Shown here piece after piece: positions 32,837 to 38,866 of a stretch of 38,866 nt of DNA. The notes under the pieces are model-generated. The model was not told the DNA's origin. It made no database searches and worked only from the letters and a program-made list of their open reading frames with translations. The translations under genes and the position numbers were made by a program. The stretch lies in NCBI GenBank assembly GCA_022820665.1, contig JAJEFB010000033.1, positions 1-38,866 on the forward strand, given 5' to 3'. Each line of letters starts with the position of its first letter. The stretch's first letter is position 1. This stretch comes from Anaerolineae bacterium (GTDB lineage: Bacteria; Chloroflexota; Anaerolineae; Aggregatilineales; Phototrophicaceae).

Positions 32837-34276
32837 ATGTTCAATTGGTTGAGTGATCTTTTCAGCGCGCGCCGCAAGGACCTGCGCCCGGGTGCGCCCC
32901 ATATCGAAAGCCTGGCGACTCATAACAGCTTCGGCTCGCCGCCGCCGACCGATGCGCGGTCGGCGCGACTTTACGAGCAGTCGCCCTGGGTCTACATCGC
33001 CATCAATCGCATCGCCGAAGCCGGCGCGCTGGCGCCGCTCAAGGTCTATCGGCTGGCCGGCGAAAAGCGCGTCGGCATCGAGAATCATCCCCTGGAGCAG
33101 TTGCTCGGCAATCCCAATCCCATGACCAGCCGCTTCGAATTGTTCGAGCAGACGCTGGGCTCGCTGGAATTGCACGGCAACGCCTACTGGTTCCTGGCTG
33201 GCGACCCCGGGGGACAACCGCGCGAGATCTGGGCGCTGCGCCCCGATCGCATGACCGTCGTGCCGGACAGGCAAAACATCCTGCGCGGCTATCTCTATGC
33301 CATCGACGGCCAGATGATTCCCCTGGACGCCCTGGAAGTCATCCATTTCCGCCGCTGGCACCCGGGCAACGACTACTACGGCTTGTCGCCCATCTCTGCG
33401 GCGCGCGCCGCCGCGCTCAGCGACAAGCACATGGCTGACTGGAATCGCAACACCTTCGGGGAGGACAACGGCGTGCCGGCCGGCATCGTCAACATCCAGG
33501 AATTCATCTCCGATACCGATTTCGAGCGCGTCAAACGCGAATGGCGCAATTACTACGGCGGCGCGCAGCGCAACACCGCCTTCCTGCGCGGCGGGACCAT
33601 CGAGTGGCAGAACATCGGCTTGAGCCATACCGACCTCGATTTCCTGCAGGGACGCCGCGCCCAGCGCGACGAGATCCTCAATATCTTCGGCATCCCGGTG
33701 GCGCTGGTCAGCGAAAACGCCACCGAAGCCAACGCCAAGGTCGCCGAGCGCCTCTTCATCGAGCGTACGCTCTGGCCCAAACTGGTGCGCCTCGCCCAGA
33801 AGATCACGGCGGAACTGCTGCCCTTTTACGGCGCCGACCTGGTCGCCGAATACGACGACATCCGTCCCACCGATGCCCAAGCGCGCCTGGCGGAGATCCG
33901 CGCCGCCTACCCGCTGCTGAGCATCAATGAAATGCGCGCGACATATTTTCAACTGCCGCCCGTGCCCTGGGGCGATGTGCCGGTGAGCAACCACAACCCG
34001 CATTTCCCGATCCATGACGAAACTGCCAGTGGCCAGCCATTGGCTCGCCCAGTTCCTGCGACAACTGAGGATGCTCACAAGTCGGCGATTGAAAATGAAC
34101 TGGCGCAGTGGGAGCGCTTCGCCCTCAATCGGCTGGACAAACCGGAGCAGACCCGTCCCTTCGAGGTCACGGCTGTCCCGGATGAACTGGCATTCGAGGT
34201 CAGCGCCGGCTTGCTCTTCGCCGGGGATCGCGAAGCGGTGAAGTCCGTATTTGCCGGGGCAAGGGCGGAGCTTTAA
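32837..34276 (+). CDS. Orphan HK97-type phage portal protein
   Basis: A 479-residue portal protein of the HK97 family, the ring through which DNA enters a phage head. Recognisable segments are SPWVYIAINRIAEA (about 49-62), ELHGNAYWFLAG, ALEVIHFRRWHPGNDYYGLS (near 170-189), GIPVALVSENATEANAKVAE (about 289-308), and FIERTLWPKLVRLAQKI. AAGGAG lies six bases before the ATG. No terminase, protease, capsid or tail gene is adjacent, so it is not part of an intact prophage in this window. The reading frame is complete and well kept. Its last 36 codons are repeated twice downstream (34416-34523 and 34642-34752). Confidence 0.82.
   Translation: MFNWLSDLFSARRKDLRPGAPHIESLATHNSFGSPPPTDARSARLYEQSPWVYIAINRIAEAGALAPLKVYRLAGEKRVGIENHPLEQLLGNPNPMTSRFELFEQTLGSLELHGNAYWFLAGDPGGQPREIWALRPDRMTVVPDRQNILRGYLYAIDGQMIPLDALEVIHFRRWHPGNDYYGLSPISAARAAALSDKHMADWNRNTFGEDNGVPAGIVNIQEFISDTDFERVKREWRNYYGGAQRNTAFLRGGTIEWQNIGLSHTDLDFLQGRRAQRDEILNIFGIPVALVSENATEANAKVAERLFIERTLWPKLVRLAQKITAELLPFYGADLVAEYDDIRPTDAQARLAEIRAAYPLLSINEMRATYFQLPPVPWGDVPVSNHNPHFPIHDETASGQPLARPVPATTEDAHKSAIENELAQWERFALNRLDKPEQTRPFEVTAVPDELAFEVSAGLLFAGDREAVKSVFAGARAEL
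34169..34276 (+). repeat. Portal C-terminal segment, copy 1 (within the gene)
   Basis: This 108-bp segment encodes TAVPDELAFEVSAGLLFAGD and the following 15 residues, ending at the portal stop codon. It is the first of three near-identical segments spaced about 247 and 226 bp apart. Confidence 0.85.
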
Positions 34277-34415
34277 CCCCCCTCTAAATCTCCCCCCATA
34301 GCTATAGGGGGAGACTTGCCCGCTTATGCGCAGTTTTCATTTGACAAGACTATCACGCTATTGGCGCTCCCCTTCCCCGAAGCTTCGGGGAAGGGGCCGG
34401 GGGATGGGGTTGGAT
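34277..34415. repeat. Palindromic spacer 1 between portal tail copies
   Basis: Directly after the portal stop come CCCCCCTCTAAATCTCCCCCC with a matching G-run hairpin (34276-34313), and then CTCCCCTTCCCCGAAGCTTCGGGGAAGGGGCC-type palindrome (34369-34399) ending GGGGGATGGGGT. These are the same building blocks as the MITE-like elements. Confidence 0.7.
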
Positions 34416-34523
34416 ACGGCTGTCCCGGACGAACTGGCATTCGAGGTCAGCGCGGGCTTGCTCTTCGCCGGGGATCGCGATGCGGTGAAGTCCGTATTTG
34501 CCGGGGCAAGGACGGGGCTTTAG
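34416..34523 (+). pseudogene. Portal C-terminal fragment, copy 2
   Basis: A 108-bp duplicate of the portal 3' end, in frame with its own TAG stop. Relative to copy 1 it has two silent changes, one E-to-D change and two changes in the last four codons. No ribosome binding site is evident for a separate start. Confidence 0.75.
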
Positions 34524-34641
34524 CCCCCACCCCAAACCCCTCCCCCATGAAGAGGGAGGGGCTTTTTTCACGCGAATCTCGAACTGCCTAGCTCCCCTTC
34601 CCTCCTTGTGGGGGAAGGGGCCGGGGGATGGGGGCGTTGAC
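34524..34641. repeat. Palindromic spacer 2 between portal tail copies
   Basis: It contains CCCCTCCC...GGGAGGGGC followed by T6 at about 34537-34566 (a good terminator shape, same family as 24305-24329) and a second palindrome CTCCCCTTCCC...GGGGAAGGGGCC ending GGGGGATGGGGG (34592-34633). Confidence 0.7.
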
Positions 34642-34752
34642 ACGGCGGTGCCGGACGAACTGGCATTCGAAGTCAGCGCCGGCTTACTCTTCGCCGGGGA
34701 TCGCGAAGCGGTGAAGTCCGTGTTTGCCGGCACTAGGGCGGAGTCGGGTTAG
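34642..34752 (+). pseudogene. Portal C-terminal fragment, copy 3
   Basis: A third duplicate, 111 bp, ending in TAG. It differs from copy 1 by seven third-position silent changes, one A-to-T change and a changed last few codons. The excess of silent differences implies that the copies diverged while under coding constraint, or derive from related portal genes. Confidence 0.75.
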
Positions 34753-34784
34753 GATTCACTACAGAGGCTCAGAGGGCACAGAGA
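34752..34784 (-). repeat. 33-bp inverted repeat, left copy
   Basis: Read on the minus strand it begins TCTCTGTGCCCTCTGAG and ends GTAGTGAATCC. It matches the copy at 36065-36097 at 30 of 33 positions in opposite orientation. The pair brackets the small ORF and the FRG gene. Confidence 0.75.
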
Positions 34785-34805
34785 AGCGCCGATTGAGACT
34801 AATCG

Positions 34806-34831
34806 GTAGGGGCGAGCCGGTGGCTCGCCCA
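34806..34831. repeat. GGGCGAGCC hairpin
   Basis: GGGCGAGCC pairs with GGCTCGCCC around GGT, the same hairpin family as at about 326-346 and 1834-1854. It lies just after the end of the small minus-strand ORF and may end its transcript. Confidence 0.6.
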
Positions 34832-34840
34832 CTTCTCTCG

Positions 34841-35032
34841 CTAGGTTAGTGATTCACGGATCTCAACCAACGCTTCGCGAGCCGGTTGTACTTTGCCTTG
34901 TTTCATCTCGGTCAGACTCACGCGCAGATTTTCCAGAAACTCGACTTGCGCTTCACTAAGTTCCGGCGTTTCCAGCTTAGTTTTCTCTGGCGTCATGGGC
35001 GACGATGGCGGCGACGAATGGTTAGCGCTCAT
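34841..35032 (-). CDS. Small acidic helical protein, antitoxin-like
   Basis: A 63-residue protein with a disordered N-terminus (NHSSPPSSPMTPEKTK) and a helical remainder: LSEAQVEFLENLRVSLTEM, then QGKVQPAREALVEIRESL. The charged helix with G-K-V-x-P-A-R-E resembles C-termini of small antitoxin-like proteins, but I cannot assign a family. It lies 105 bp downstream of the FRG gene on the same strand, between the 33-bp inverted repeats. A role as partner of the FRG protein is speculative. Confidence 0.45.
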   Translation of the reverse strand: MSANHSSPPSSPMTPEKTKLETPELSEAQVEFLENLRVSLTEMKQGKVQPAREALVEIRESLT

Positions 35033-35137
35033 GCGGCGCTCCTCTCGCTCAATAGATTGAGCATTCCATACGGTACACGGAGAGGCAAAGGTCTGATCGC
35101 GTGTGGGTGGAGCTTAGATTCACATAATATCTTCGCA

Positions 35138-35980
35138 TCAGGCGGAGTTAGCTTCCTCATATTTGCGCATTATGCTATCGCGCACGTTCTCGTATGTAGG
35201 AAACATATATTGCTTGGTAATGCCTCTGCGAATCAAGAAATCACGAAGTTTCCTTAAATTAGATTCTGTGGACTCAAGCGTGATTTTCTTTGCGAAATTG
35301 CTATCTCCGATCTGGGATAAAGGTTCTTCAAAGGACGGAACTTGTGTCCAACAGTCGAAATCGGCGGTATTCAGCGTCGAGTCATACACGAAGAGACCCT
35401 TCTGATTCCTCAAGGACAGAATATTTGTGTAGTCATGATGAATTACACCAAAATTATTAAGCAATTCAACATAGTTTATCCCCCAGATTGCGAATCGTTC
35501 AGGCAACCGCTCTCCTTTTAGATAAAAGTCTTCAATTACGCTTTGTACTGCGAAATAGGTTGCCACATTTGGATCCCAAGTGAAGTCAAGGTGCCTGGTG
35601 GGTATTTCCGCGTGTCGCGCCATTGCGAAAGCAATATTTCCAATATCGTAATTAAAAATGTTGCCTCGTTCGTCAAACCTTAAGCGGTAGATTGACACGT
35701 TGTCTCCTATCTTCTTATTCCCGAGATCCATGTAGGACATTGCATCGGGTGGAATTATTAATCCGCACCGTTGAGATAGGAGAATAAAATTGTGAAGCAA
35801 GTAGAACTCTATCTTCATATCTCCGTATCGTTTCCTGTATAAGGTAGGACGCAGTTTCCAAGAGGCATCACCATGACCCCGATAAATCATCATGTTGTCT
35901 CCGAAATCGGAACGTGTTTCGTCAATTGCCTCTACGAATTCCGCAACATCCGTACAGGCGATTTCACAATACCAAGACAT
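35138..35980 (-). CDS. FRG domain-containing protein
   Basis: A 280-residue protein with the FRG domain: MIYRGHGDASWKLRPTLYR (about 31-49, Y-R-G at 33-35) and ARHAEIPTRHLDFTWDP (121-137), matching the family's H-x-G-x-PTR-LLD-WT block. It has no signal peptide or membrane helix. FRG is a domain of unknown function found mostly in accessory and phage-related genes. The gene is clearly richer in A/T than its neighbours, indicating recent transfer. It lies inside a 33-bp inverted-repeat pair with the small ORF downstream. A defence or toxin role is an inference from context. Confidence 0.75.
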   Translation of the reverse strand: MSWYCEIACTDVAEFVEAIDETRSDFGDNMMIYRGHGDASWKLRPTLYRKRYGDMKIEFYLLHNFILLSQRCGLIIPPDAMSYMDLGNKKIGDNVSIYRLRFDERGNIFNYDIGNIAFAMARHAEIPTRHLDFTWDPNVATYFAVQSVIEDFYLKGERLPERFAIWGINYVELLNNFGVIHHDYTNILSLRNQKGLFVYDSTLNTADFDCWTQVPSFEEPLSQIGDSNFAKKITLESTESNLRKLRDFLIRRGITKQYMFPTYENVRDSIMRKYEEANSA

Positions 35981-36064
35981 TTCCCGCTACCTTTCGCGTT
36001 GTGTTGCTCCCCGATCATCTCTCGCTGCGACTTGCCGCCAGCGCTCACGGCACTCTTTCGACTA

Positions 36065-36097
36065 TCTCTGTGTCCTCTAAGCCTCTGTGGTGAATCC
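36065..36097 (+). repeat. 33-bp inverted repeat, right copy
   Basis: TCTCTGTGTCCTCTAAG to GTGGTGAATCC, the inverted partner of 34752-34784 with three mismatches. It ends eight bases before the stop of the methyltransferase gene. Confidence 0.75.
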
Positions 36098-36104
36098 AAT
36101 CCCC

Positions 36105-37787
36105 TCAAATCAACTCCCGCTGACTCTCCCCATCGACGCTCACATCCCCCCGCTTCCACCGAGCCGCCCGCTGCAGCGTCCCATGCTGCGGCGGCATATC
36201 CACCCCCGCGCCCTCGAACAAATCCCCAATCGTCAAAATCTGCAAGCGCCGATACTTCTTGCCCCAAGCCGGCGACTCGTACCAACCCGCCGCCAGCGCC
36301 TCTTTTATCATCGCTTGAGTCGGCTTTTCCAACGTGATGAACACGCCTATTGCCGCCCCTTCGCGCTCGACCGTTCCCTTCAAGTCGCGGATGTCGCCCG
36401 ACTTCACCACCCCCGACTTGACCTGCGCGACCACTTTCTGCGGTTTCTTCTTGCCCTTGTCGTCTTCATCGAAAAAGTTGATGACCCCGTCGATCCCTTG
36501 ATCCGCGCCCTTCTTGCCCCGCCGCGAACCCGCCGACCCGCCCACCGGCTTGGCTCGCACCAGCGACAGCGCCCACCACTCGAATTGATAGCGCCCTTCG
36601 TTGGCGGAATCCCGCGCCAGTTCCCGCGCCCCGTCCACCGTCGCCGGCTCGCCGATGACCGCGTAATCTGTGCCTGAGACCAACTCGAACATGTCCTGCA
36701 AGCGATACTTCTGCAGCGCGATGCTCAGATGCGTGATGTCAATGCCGATCCATTTGCGTCCCAGCTTGTGCGCGGCGGCGATGGCGGTCCCGCACCCGCA
36801 GAAGGGATCCAGCACAACATCGCCCTCGTTCGACGAAGCGCGAATGATGCGTTCCAGCAAGGCTTCCGGTTTCTGCGTCGGGTAGCCGAGGCGTTCTTTT
36901 GCAGTGTTGCCCACTCTCAAAATGTCGTCCCACCAGTCTTGAACTGGCATGCCTTTCTTTTCATCCAAATACATCTTGAGTCCTCGAAGGAGCGGCTTGC
37001 CATCTTTCCCGACTTTTATCCGGCCTTGTTGCCACAGTTCCTCCATTGCCGCTTCATTTTTGCTCCACATGCGTGTAGGACCCGGCAGCCGCCCGTGAAA
37101 TACGAATCGGCCGCCTTCGCCGCCTCGGTAAGGCGCAGTCAAATCTTCGAGTTTGTAAAAACGACCATCGCCATCCTCTTGGAATTCTGATCGCAGGTAC
37201 TCTTTCGAGTACTCTACGTAGACAGGTTCAAAGAAAACATTCTTAGCGTCTTTGGAATAATAAAAGAGCACATCATGGATCTTGCCAAATCTTTTTGCAT
37301 CGTTGTGCGCTGACGTGCGTTTCCACACGATTTCATTGCGATAGTTTTCTCCGCCGAAAATCGCATCCAGCACAATCTTCAAATAATGACTCGCTGTCGG
37401 GTCGCAATGCAGATACAAGCTGCCCGTCGACTTCAAGACCCGATGCAACTCCACCAGCCGCGCCGTCATCATCACCAAATAAGCCATCATCTGATTGCGC
37501 TCAATCAGGTTCATCAGCGCTTCTATCGCCGTCGACACCTTGTGCGGCGCGTTGACGACCAGGTCGTCGTATGTCGCTTCCGCCGTTTCGCCCCAATGCC
37601 AGGTATCCTCGAAAGCCGTGATCTGCGCTTCGCTGTCCGCCCCGCTCTCGGACTTGAAAAGCACGTTGTAATTGCGGTTGCTGTTGAAAGGCGGGTCGAG
37701 GTAAATCAGGTCGACGCATTCATCCGGGAAGTATTCCCGGTTGCGCAGGATTTCCAGGTTGTCGCCGTAATAAAGCCGGTTTTGCAT
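36105..37787 (-). CDS. DNA methyltransferase fused to Mrr-like nuclease domain
   Basis: A 560-residue protein. Residues 1-375 are a beta-class amino-methyltransferase like type III Mod proteins: catalytic DPPFNSNRNYN (31-41) precedes the SAM motif VVLDPFCGCGTA (324-335), and a target-recognition region lies between about 150 and 290. DPPF suggests N6-adenine or N4-cytosine methylation. Residues about 395-540 resemble the Mrr/PD-(D/E)xK fold: D433 in QGIDGVINF, Q455-V-K457 in VVAQVKSG, then DIRDLKGTVER. This could be a single-chain restriction-modification enzyme. No Res helicase or separate specificity gene is present. The start ATG is at 37787; the leader carries a palindromic repeat. Confidence 0.8.
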   Translation of the reverse strand: MQNRLYYGDNLEILRNREYFPDECVDLIYLDPPFNSNRNYNVLFKSESGADSEAQITAFEDTWHWGETAEATYDDLVVNAPHKVSTAIEALMNLIERNQMMAYLVMMTARLVELHRVLKSTGSLYLHCDPTASHYLKIVLDAIFGGENYRNEIVWKRTSAHNDAKRFGKIHDVLFYYSKDAKNVFFEPVYVEYSKEYLRSEFQEDGDGRFYKLEDLTAPYRGGEGGRFVFHGRLPGPTRMWSKNEAAMEELWQQGRIKVGKDGKPLLRGLKMYLDEKKGMPVQDWWDDILRVGNTAKERLGYPTQKPEALLERIIRASSNEGDVVLDPFCGCGTAIAAAHKLGRKWIGIDITHLSIALQKYRLQDMFELVSGTDYAVIGEPATVDGARELARDSANEGRYQFEWWALSLVRAKPVGGSAGSRRGKKGADQGIDGVINFFDEDDKGKKKPQKVVAQVKSGVVKSGDIRDLKGTVEREGAAIGVFITLEKPTQAMIKEALAAGWYESPAWGKKYRRLQILTIGDLFEGAGVDMPPQHGTLQRAARWKRGDVSVDGESQRELI

Positions 37788-37803
37788 GGCCCCCCACCCT
37801 AAA

Positions 37804-37828
37804 TCCCTCCCCCAAAATGAGGGAGGGA
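37804..37828. repeat. C/G palindromic repeat in the methyltransferase leader
   Basis: TCCCTCCC pairs with GGGAGGGA around CCAAAATGA. It lies 17 bp upstream of the methyltransferase start codon, inside its predicted 5' leader, so it could affect translation. Confidence 0.6.
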
Positions 37829-37860
37829 CTTTCTTCCACAGTAGTATGAATGTTTCGATT

Positions 37861-37869
37861 AGTATAGCA
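37861..37869 (-). promoter_or_regulatory. Extended -10 promoter of the methyltransferase gene
   Basis: TGCTATACT on the minus strand is an extended -10 element without a clear -35 box, about 65 nt upstream of the 37787 start codon after the transcription start. Confidence 0.4.
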
Positions 37870-37889
37870 CAGCGGGGATTGGGGCTTCG

Positions 37890-37918
37890 TTGACAGGATT
37901 GAAAAGAAGACTTATCCT
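37890..37918 (+). promoter_or_regulatory. Sigma-70 promoter of the small-protein/DUF2335 pair
   Basis: TTGACA (37890-37895) and TATCCT (37913-37918) are 17 bp apart. It fires away from the methyltransferase promoter, and the GTG start at 37960 follows after about 35 nt. Confidence 0.6.
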
Positions 37919-37959
37919 ATGTCAAGGTAATTGTTCACGATTTGCTGAGGACGAATTAA

Positions 37960-38196
37960 GTGGCATACGACAAGAAGAAAATCGCCAATTCATTCTACTT
38001 GCCCAAGAATTCTATCTTGCGAGCGTTCGCAAGTCTATTGGACTTCACCAGGTCAGAAAGCCAAGAGTTCACCGACGAAATCCTCGCGCGTTCCGATGCG
38101 GAAGCGATGCGCGCTGACTGGGAAGCGGTGGGGGCGGACTTATGGCTGGCGCTTGGGCAATATGAAGAACGTGCTAATGGCGGCAAGAAGGCGTGA
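37960..38196 (+). CDS. Small soluble protein paired with a DUF2335 membrane protein
   Basis: A 78-residue protein starting at GTG, with GAGG upstream (TGAGGACGAATTA). It is predicted helical: SILRAFASLLDFTRSES, then FTDEILARSDAEAMRADWEAVGADLWLALGQYEE. I do not recognise a named family. Its stop overlaps the GTG of the next gene (GTGA at 38193-38196), so the two are translationally coupled. The arrangement of small soluble protein then small membrane protein resembles toxin-antitoxin or effector-inhibitor pairs; this is inference. Confidence 0.65.
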   Translation: MAYDKKKIANSFYLPKNSILRAFASLLDFTRSESQEFTDEILARSDAEAMRADWEAVGADLWLALGQYEERANGGKKA

Positions 38197-38711
38197 GCGA
38201 TACGCCAGGCACTTCGTCAGATCCGCCTGACGAAGAGAATTCGTCCTCAAACGCGGTATTGCCCTCGGATCTGCTCGCCGACCTTCCCGTTGAGAAACGC
38301 GCCGAATTGATTCAGCTAGTCAGCCAGGTAGAAGTCTATGGAAGTTTTTCCGGTCCCTTGCCGCCTCCTGAGGTGCTGAATCTCTACGATTCCGAAGCTC
38401 GCCAGGCAATTCTATCAGGATTCGTCGCAAACGGAAATCATCGGAGAACTTCAGAATCCCGCAGCCAACTTTTCTTTTTCATTAGGGACATACTTGCTTT
38501 GTTGGCCGCGTTTGTTTTGGCGCTCATGATAATCAATGGCAGCATTGAAAGCATCCAACAAGGCCAAAGCATCGAAGGTCTTTTGGGAATTGGTGGTGCT
38601 GTTGCTGTAATTGCTGGCGCATTTCTCCGAGATCGCAAACGCCGCCGGGATCGAAAACAACGTAATTCATTGTCTCCCGAACCACCCGAAGGCGAAAGCG
38701 ACCCAAGCTAG
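38193..38711 (+). CDS. DUF2335-like small membrane protein
   Basis: A 172-residue protein. An acidic disordered N-terminus (1-25) is followed by YGSFSGPLPPPEVLNLYD (49-66), the hallmark GPLPPPE phrase of DUF2335, and by ARQAILSGF and NHRR. Two membrane helices follow at about 94-116 and 127-145, separated by a short loop, then a strongly basic tail (RDRKRRRDRKQR) that should lie in the cytoplasm. The function of DUF2335 is unknown. Start and coupling come from the GTGA overlap with the upstream gene. Confidence 0.65.
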   Translation: MSDTPGTSSDPPDEENSSSNAVLPSDLLADLPVEKRAELIQLVSQVEVYGSFSGPLPPPEVLNLYDSEARQAILSGFVANGNHRRTSESRSQLFFFIRDILALLAAFVLALMIINGSIESIQQGQSIEGLLGIGGAVAVIAGAFLRDRKRRRDRKQRNSLSPEPPEGESDPS

Positions 38712-38840
38712 CTCCCCTTAATTCAACCAATTAATCTCACCAAACGCCATCCGCCCGCAATCGCCCCGGGGGGCGGGTACCCCCCCCCCCCCCCCCCGTA
38801 TACATACTGTATCTATACTGTTACCCAAACAGGGGGCAAA
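38712..38840. promoter_or_regulatory. C18 tract and 21-bp palindrome before a truncated gene
   Basis: A run of 18 C residues (38780-38797) follows GGGGGGCGGGTA. Directly after it lies the near-perfect 21-bp inverted repeat GTATACATAC-T-GTATCTATAC (38798-38818; 9 of 10 pairs match). AGGGGG is four bases before an ATG at 38841. The palindrome is well placed as an operator; the C-run may be unstable or a sequencing artefact. Confidence 0.5.
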
Positions 38841-38866
38841 ATGAGAGCATCTTCCCAGCATTTGAG
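38841..38866 (+). CDS. Start of a truncated gene at the window edge
   Basis: ATG at 38841 with AGGGGG upstream opens a frame (MRASSQHL) that continues past the end of the window. Too short to identify. Confidence 0.35.

Noticed and set aside
34169..34752. Diversity-generating retroelement (template/variable repeats) in the portal tail copies
   Set aside because: Differences are mostly third-position silent changes, not adenine-directed, and no reverse transcriptase is present in the window.
32837..38711. Prophage or gene transfer agent
   Set aside because: Only a portal gene is recognisable; no terminase, capsid, tail, integrase or lysis genes are seen.

Overview
The window is one piece of a high-GC bacterial chromosome, most likely from a Chloroflexota lineage (Anaerolineae/Caldilineae-like or a marine/sponge-associated relative). 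This is an inference from style, not from a marker gene. The hints are a secreted SH3 protein with NCC-type cysteine repeats, an FHA protein with a proline-rich linker and C-terminal membrane helix, many amidohydrolase, M20, SDR and LLM genes beside a Liv-type transporter, and many short G/C-rich palindromic repeats between genes. No rRNA, tRNA, CRISPR array or complete insertion sequence was seen.

Layout. (1) 1-3.9 kb: palindromic repeats, an ADP-ribosylglycohydrolase-family gene and a five-bladed beta-propeller glycosidase-like gene, both on the plus strand. (2) 3.9-10.6 kb, minus strand: a seven-gene operon running from a 70-residue GatC/AtzG-like protein and an amidase, through an LLM flavin-dependent oxidoreductase, a NodB-fold deacetylase and an SDR dehydrogenase, to two M20 amidohydrolases. 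(3) 11.3-17.9 kb, minus strand: a branched-chain amino acid/amide-type ABC transporter (binding protein, LivG, LivF, LivH, LivM), followed by an SDR and a cytosolic beta-lactamase-fold hydrolase. A near-consensus promoter with an adjoining 15-bp palindrome drives it. The two operons look like an uptake and stepwise hydrolysis system for amide, peptide-like or lactam/ureide-type compounds; the substrate cannot be read from sequence.

(4) 18.5-24.2 kb, plus strand: a secreted SH3 / Cys-repeat / HExxH protein, an M38-type amidohydrolase, then a glutamine-synthetase-like ligase overlapping an amidohydrolase-2 gene (the two halves of a FluG-type protein as separate genes). (5) 24.4-29.9 kb, minus strand: an M20 peptidase, an SDR, a SWIM zinc-finger protein, an endonuclease/exonuclease/phosphatase-family protein and a PLP aminotransferase. 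(6) 30.2-32.7 kb, plus strand: a DinB-like protein, a secreted M23 peptidase and the FHA membrane protein.

(7) 32.8-38.9 kb, accessory DNA: an orphan HK97-type phage portal gene whose last ~108 bp are present in three near-identical copies separated by palindromic repeats; an AT-richer FRG-domain gene with a small antitoxin-like ORF, bracketed by 33-bp inverted repeats; a DNA methyltransferase fused to an Mrr-like nuclease domain; an overlapping pair of a small soluble protein and a DUF2335-type membrane protein; and, at the edge, a C18 tract and a 21-bp palindrome before the start of a truncated gene. This last region looks like a small defence or mobile-element island and is the best place to look for something new.
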